64,000 bases of DNA from Sphingobium herbicidovorans. GTDB taxonomy: Bacteria > Pseudomonadota > Alphaproteobacteria > Sphingomonadales > Sphingomonadaceae. Below, in pieces: positions 60,186 through 64,000 of this stretch. A model generated the notes under the pieces. The model was not told the origin of the DNA and ran no database searches. It was given only the letters and a program-made list of their open reading frames with translations. The position numbers were made by a program, and so were the translations under genes. Where the stretch lies: the NCBI RefSeq assembly GCF_002080435.1, contig NZ_CP020538.1, positions 186,001 to 250,000 on the forward strand. Direction: 5' to 3'. How positions within the stretch are numbered: position 1 is the first letter of the stretch; each line of letters begins with the position of its first letter.

Positions 60186-61640
60186 TTAGTGGTTGTTAGC
60201 GATAGCTAATATTGCGTCTATATCGGCATGTTGTTCCAACTGCGCCGCGATCTCGTCGAGTGCACGATTGACGGAGAGATTATAATCCTGTCCTGTGGAC
60301 TGCCCTCCGATTGTTGCGATCATCGCCGCGCGCAGCTTGGCGCTGGCGAATAGTCCGTGGACATAGGTCCCTGAACTCCGTCCGTCTGCGCTGACTGCTC
60401 CATCAACGCGACCGTCCGCTAGTTCCGCGAACGGCCGAGCGCAATCCGCGCCTGCGGTGATCCCCACATGCATTTCATATCCGCCAAAGCCTTGCCCATG
60501 AGCCGAACCGCTCACGCTCTCCAAGGATTTGGCCCGGGTGAGTCGAGTCTCCACATCTAGGAGTCCGAGACCCTCGATGGTTCCCGGCGGACCCTCGATC
60601 CCATCCGGGTCGGCGATGCTGCGTCCAAGCATCTGATAGCCCCCGCATATACCGAAAACAGGCTTTCCGCGACGATGATGGGCCAAAATGTCGATGTCCC
60701 ATCCCTCCCGCCTTAGAGCGCATAGATCAGCTATGGTCGCCTTCGACCCAGGCAATATGATCAGGCTGGCCTCCGCGGGTATAGGGCGTCCGGGTGGTAC
60801 CATGACGAGGTCTATCGCTGGCTCCAGCTTGAAGGGGTCCAGATCGTCGAAATTGGAAATGCGAGGCAAAATCGGGCAGGCGATTATCAGGCGTTCGCCG
60901 CTTCTGCTGGGCCGGCGTTCCAGCACCACGGCGTCTTCACTCGGCAATCGGGCCGTCGCGTCCAGCCAGGGGATAACGCCCAGGCCGCGCCATCCCGACA
61001 ACTGTTCGATCTGGCGGTAGCCATCTTCGAACAAGGCCGGGTCGCCGCGGAACTTGTTGATCAAAAATCCATGGATCATGGCGGCGTCAGCGGGGTCGAT
61101 GACAGCCTTGGTGCCCGCGATCGCGGCAATGACGCCGCCCCTGTCTATGTCCCCCACCAGTATCACTGGTACATCAGCGGCCCGTGCGAAGCCCATATTC
61201 GCGATGTCACCAGCCCGCAGATTGATTTCAGCTGGAGATCCCGCACCTTCGACGACAACAATGTCGCATTGCTGCCGCAAGCGCCCGTAGCTTTCGATAA
61301 CGGCGTCGAGCAATTGCCTGCGTGCCGTGCGAAAGTTGCCCGCGTGCAGCGAACCGCGGACCTGCCCATGTACGACGAGCTGTGAAGTCCGGTCAGCCTG
61401 CGGCTTCAACAACACCGGGTTCATATCGCTATGCGGTTCCGCGCCTGCTGCCAGCGCCTGCAAGGCCTGTGCGCGACCGATCTCGCCGCCGTCGATGGTG
61501 ACGGCTGCATTGTTCGACATATTTTGCGGCTTGAAGGGACGCACGCGATATCCGCGACGAACCAGCGCACGACACAGGCCGGCAACCAGCACCGATTTTC
61601 CGACGTCGGACCCTGTTCCCTGAAGCATGATTGCAGCCAT
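60186..61640 (-). CDS. cobQ: Cobyric acid synthase CobQ
   Basis: About 484 residues from ATG 61640 (MAAIMLQGTGSDVGKSVLVAGLCRALVRRGY), which places the P-loop-like BioD/CobQ motif at the usual distance; an upstream in-frame ATG at 61676 adds an unlikely Cys/Arg-rich leader. Synthetase domain: FKPQNMSNNAAVT and VEGAGSPAEINLR. Glutamine amidotransferase domain: LPGSKATIADL, FGICGGYQMLGRSI (catalytic Cys) and TYVHGLFA (His). It amidates four side chains in adenosylcobyrinic diamide. Confidence 0.95.
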   Translation of the reverse strand: MAAIMLQGTGSDVGKSVLVAGLCRALVRRGYRVRPFKPQNMSNNAAVTIDGGEIGRAQALQALAAGAEPHSDMNPVLLKPQADRTSQLVVHGQVRGSLHAGNFRTARRQLLDAVIESYGRLRQQCDIVVVEGAGSPAEINLRAGDIANMGFARAADVPVILVGDIDRGGVIAAIAGTKAVIDPADAAMIHGFLINKFRGDPALFEDGYRQIEQLSGWRGLGVIPWLDATARLPSEDAVVLERRPSRSGERLIIACPILPRISNFDDLDPFKLEPAIDLVMVPPGRPIPAEASLIILPGSKATIADLCALRREGWDIDILAHHRRGKPVFGICGGYQMLGRSIADPDGIEGPPGTIEGLGLLDVETRLTRAKSLESVSGSAHGQGFGGYEMHVGITAGADCARPFAELADGRVDGAVSADGRSSGTYVHGLFASAKLRAAMIATIGGQSTGQDYNLSVNRALDEIAAQLEQHADIDAILAIANNH

Positions 61641-61702
61641 TGCGCGGCTCCTGCATGGCCTTTGGGCGCAGGTCAATCGGCTGTCCTGCTGGGAACCAAG
61701 GC

Positions 61703-61924
61703 TCAGCCGGTCAGATGACGTTGCAGGTCCACCGCGTCCAGTATTTTGCCGCCTGCCATGAATACGGCTCCGGTGCAGGCCAGCGCCAGAATTTGTCCGC
61801 CAGTCCCGGGATATTGCTGCATATAGACTACGCCACGCTCAGCGGCGCCAAGGGCAAGCGCATAGATGACCAGAAATGCCTCGAATTTCGTCTTGATCGT
61901 GAAAAGGCGTTTGATCCGTTCCAT
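61703..61924 (-). CDS. Small predicted membrane protein
   Basis: About 73 residues from ATG 61924; a GTG at 61933 is possible. Two moderately hydrophobic helices (FEAFLVIYALALGAAERGVVYM; GQILALACTGAVFMAGGKILDAV) joined by a polar turn with Pro-Gly-Thr-Gly-Gly. I recognise it only as a small protein typical of sphingomonads. Function unknown. Confidence 0.7.
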   Translation of the reverse strand: MERIKRLFTIKTKFEAFLVIYALALGAAERGVVYMQQYPGTGGQILALACTGAVFMAGGKILDAVDLQRHLTG

Positions 61925-61950
61925 TGGTCCCACCCGAGCAGCGATTTGCT

Positions 61951-63210
61951 CTAGGGAATTAAGTCGCCTGAAAGCTGCAAATGGTCAACAAGGGTTAACC
62001 ACGATTGTTCGATCTGGGCAATCAGACGGGTATCTGCCAGTTCACCAGGCGTGATCTCTTCGGGCCAATAGCGGCTTACAATATCGGCGATGTCATCAAG
62101 CTTGGCTTCATTCACCAGAAACCGAGGGTCTATGTTCGCGGGGTCGGCCACGACCCGCAATCGCAGACACGCGGGGCCTCCACCATTTGCCATCGATTGC
62201 CGTATATCGACCGTAATGAGCCGCCGGATTGGACCATTGCTGGAAGTCATTTGTTCCAGCCAGTCCCACACGCTCGCTATATTTCTTGCTTCGGTTGGCA
62301 GGATGAGCGCCATGCCACCTTCGGCCAGCGTCACCAGTTGCGCGTTGAAAAGATAGCTACGGATGGCGTCGGCTAGGCTCACGGACCTGTCCGGCACTTC
62401 AATAATCTGTATCGACGGCAGCAAGGCTTGCAGGTCCGTATAGAGGCGCTCCTTATCTGCAAAAGCCTTCTCATGCGCAAAAAGCACATTTTCATTGGCG
62501 ACCGCGACGACATCATTGTGAAAGGCTCCAGCGGCGATCGCCTCTTCCGACTGCATGGCGAATAGCGTTCGGGCGGGATCCAGGCAGTGCAACCGTGCGA
62601 TTGCCTTGCTCGCCTCGAGATGTTGCCGCGCGGGAAAAGGCCCTCCAGACTGGCCATAGGCGAATATCTCGACGCCGCGACACGCATGATTTTCAGATAA
62701 CCGCATATGGTTGGCAGCGCCTTCGTCGCCGAACGGCGCAGGAACGGGCGGATGAATGACGAAAGCGTCTCGATCGGAAAAGGCTATCTTCAACTGCGCA
62801 AGCGTCTGCGGCCATTCGTGGCTGCGATGGGGCATGGTGACGAGGTTGGCTACTGTCAGATGCGTGCGGCCATCTGATGCATCGGCAGCGGGCGAGACTG
62901 TCGCGGCATTGGCAGCCCACATCGAGGAGGCAGACATTGCCGCCGCGCGGATAGCAGGTTCCGCGTCGCTGATATTGGTCCCAAGAGCGCTTAGCCAGCG
63001 GCCATCGGGACGCCATTGAGGGAGGAAGATGCCTTGGGGAATGCCGAGCTGCAGGTTCGTGCGCATCTTCTCGATGCCCTGCAGGGCGGCTGCGCGTGGA
63101 TGAGATACGGTCCCCGCGTTGCGAGCAGAGGCCAAGTTGCCAAGGCTCAGCCCAGCGTAATTGTGACTGGGGCCGATCAGCCCGTCGAAATTAATCTCGC
63201 GAACGGTCAT
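61951..63210 (-). CDS. astB: N-succinylarginine dihydrolase AstB
   Basis: 419 residues: EINFDGLIGPSHNYAGLSLGN at the N-terminus and GNLASARNAGTVSHPRAAALQG are family signatures; the catalytic region includes GGGPACLRLRV (Cys) and the FHNDVVAVANENVLFAHE motif (His). It converts succinylarginine to succinylornithine with release of ammonia and CO2 in the arginine succinyltransferase pathway. Start overlaps the astA stop by 4 bases (ATGA). Confidence 0.96.
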   Translation of the reverse strand: MTVREINFDGLIGPSHNYAGLSLGNLASARNAGTVSHPRAAALQGIEKMRTNLQLGIPQGIFLPQWRPDGRWLSALGTNISDAEPAIRAAAMSASSMWAANAATVSPAADASDGRTHLTVANLVTMPHRSHEWPQTLAQLKIAFSDRDAFVIHPPVPAPFGDEGAANHMRLSENHACRGVEIFAYGQSGGPFPARQHLEASKAIARLHCLDPARTLFAMQSEEAIAAGAFHNDVVAVANENVLFAHEKAFADKERLYTDLQALLPSIQIIEVPDRSVSLADAIRSYLFNAQLVTLAEGGMALILPTEARNIASVWDWLEQMTSSNGPIRRLITVDIRQSMANGGGPACLRLRVVADPANIDPRFLVNEAKLDDIADIVSRYWPEEITPGELADTRLIAQIEQSWLTLVDHLQLSGDLIP

Positions 63211-64000
63211 GCCCGCGCCACCATCGCAAATTGCTGGCCCGGTTCCATCTGAAGGCGCTGGGCGCTTGCCCTGTCGAGGGATACCGATCCAGCCTCCTTC
63301 GTGCGGACAAAGCCATAAGTGCAGCGATAGTTTGCCAGCCGCCCAGTCGCGACAAGCTGCTTCTCTCCACCGCTCTCATGGATGCCCGCCAATGTGACGT
63401 CCTGCGCATGAGCCACGGTTTGTAGCGAGTTGATCTGGCCGATCATGGTTGGGCCGCCATCAAAAATGTCTATGTAGCCGGGATTTGTGAACCCTTCGGT
63501 TTCCAGCATCCGCATCGCCGCTCGCCCGTTGGGGTGAGGCAGTCCGATCACCGCCCGGGCACTGTCGTTCAGCATGGCGGTGTAGATCGGCGTCTTGGGC
63601 ATCAGGTCTGCGATGAATTGGTTGCCATGAATGGCATTGAAATCGTCGGCCTCCTGGAAACTCATTCCAAAGAACCGCCCTGCAAGCCCATCCCAGAAGG
63701 GGGAGCCTCCCGCCTCATCGATCACGCCGCGCAATTCGGCGATCACCTGATCCCCGAATCGCGCGCGATGGTTGCGGATGTAGAGATAGCGGCTGCGGGC
63801 GAGCAGCAGGCCCAACCCCTCGGCGCGTTCTCGCGGGTGCAGGAATAGGCCGCCGACTTCGGTAGAACCCTCCAGGTCCGTGACCAGCGAGAGCATTTCC
63901 GCCCGAAAGGTGCGCGATAATTCCCGGCTATGCTGGGTCAATACGCCCAGGCGGTAGGAATAAAAGGGCCAGTTTTGCCCGACTTTACTGAATATCTGGC
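63207..64000 (-). CDS. astA: Arginine N-succinyltransferase AstA, 5' end outside the window
   Basis: The frame is open through the right edge, so about the first 80 residues are missing. What remains begins QIFSKVGQNWPFYSYRLGVLTQHSREL and continues with YLYIRNHRARFGDQVIAELRGV, FWDGLAGRFFGMSFQEAD and NYRCTYGFVRT, all AstA signatures. A TTG at 63941 is in frame but lies inside conserved sequence and is not the start. It catalyses the first step of arginine succinylation and is coupled to astB. Confidence 0.93.
   Translation of the reverse strand, partial: QIFSKVGQNWPFYSYRLGVLTQHSRELSRTFRAEMLSLVTDLEGSTEVGGLFLHPRERAEGLGLLLARSRYLYIRNHRARFGDQVIAELRGVIDEAGGSPFWDGLAGRFFGMSFQEADDFNAIHGNQFIADLMPKTPIYTAMLNDSARAVIGLPHPNGRAAMRMLETEGFTNPGYIDIFDGGPTMIGQINSLQTVAHAQDVTLAGIHESGGEKQLVATGRLANYRCTYGFVRTKEAGSVSLDRASAQRLQMEPGQQFAMVARA

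Overview
The window reads as an alphaproteobacterial chromosome of the Sphingomonadaceae, probably Sphingobium or a close relative. The support is the content and wording of the right half: mreB-mreC-mreD-mrdA divergent from mutL, separate glyQ/glyS, pyruvate phosphate dikinase, cobyric acid synthase and astAB. The genus is an inference. There is a clear break at a tRNA-Lys(CTT) gene (37711-37786). Everything right of it looks like ordinary host chromosome. Everything left of it looks like accessory DNA, ending in a tyrosine integrase that abuts the 3' end of the tRNA.

Left accessory part, 1-13.3 kb (high GC): the 5' part of an endonuclease/exonuclease/phosphatase-fold lipoprotein cut by the window edge; a DNA-damage group (AlkB-like dioxygenase, two divergent SRAP genes of which one lacks the catalytic Cys2); a DUF1810 domain fused to a rifamycin ADP-ribosyltransferase (Arr); an arsenic operon arsR-arsC-acr3-arsH with a divergent arsN1-type acetyltransferase; the mutagenesis cassette imuA-imuB-dnaE2; a fused nucleotidyltransferase-HEPN protein; and an EexN-like entry-exclusion lipoprotein.

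Middle, 13.4-24.4 kb (visibly lower GC): a defence-like cluster on the minus strand. It holds a DNA cytosine-5 methyltransferase, a GHKL (MORC/MutL-type) ATPase fused to a PD-(D/E)XK-like nuclease, a 1301-residue CHAT (caspase-like) protein, and a 216-residue partner of unknown function. A small divergent gene faces the methylase across a 13-bp perfect inverted repeat. An IS1380-family insertion borders the cluster on the right. I think this is the most interesting system in the window: a restriction/modification-like core next to a caspase-like protease module.

Conjugation block, 24.6-37.7 kb (high GC): traG (coupling protein), a CopG-like regulator, trbB-C-D-E-J-L-F-G-I, DUF2274, an excisionase-like HTH and the integrase, nearly all joined by 4-bp stop/start overlaps. 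No relaxase, TraF peptidase, ParA or replication gene is visible, so the element is either incomplete or continues left of the window.

Host part, 37.8-64 kb: cell-shape genes (mrdA carries an apparent 1-base deletion in a homopolymer), mutL, a deoxyinosine-type glycosylase, ychF, DUF2490, pgm, pth, rplY with a clear terminator, two tandem TraB/GumN proteins, glyQ-glyS (glyS has repeat DNA embedded in its reading frame), ppdK, an HhH membrane protein, tRNA-Arg(ACG), cobQ, and astB-astA (astA cut by the right edge).
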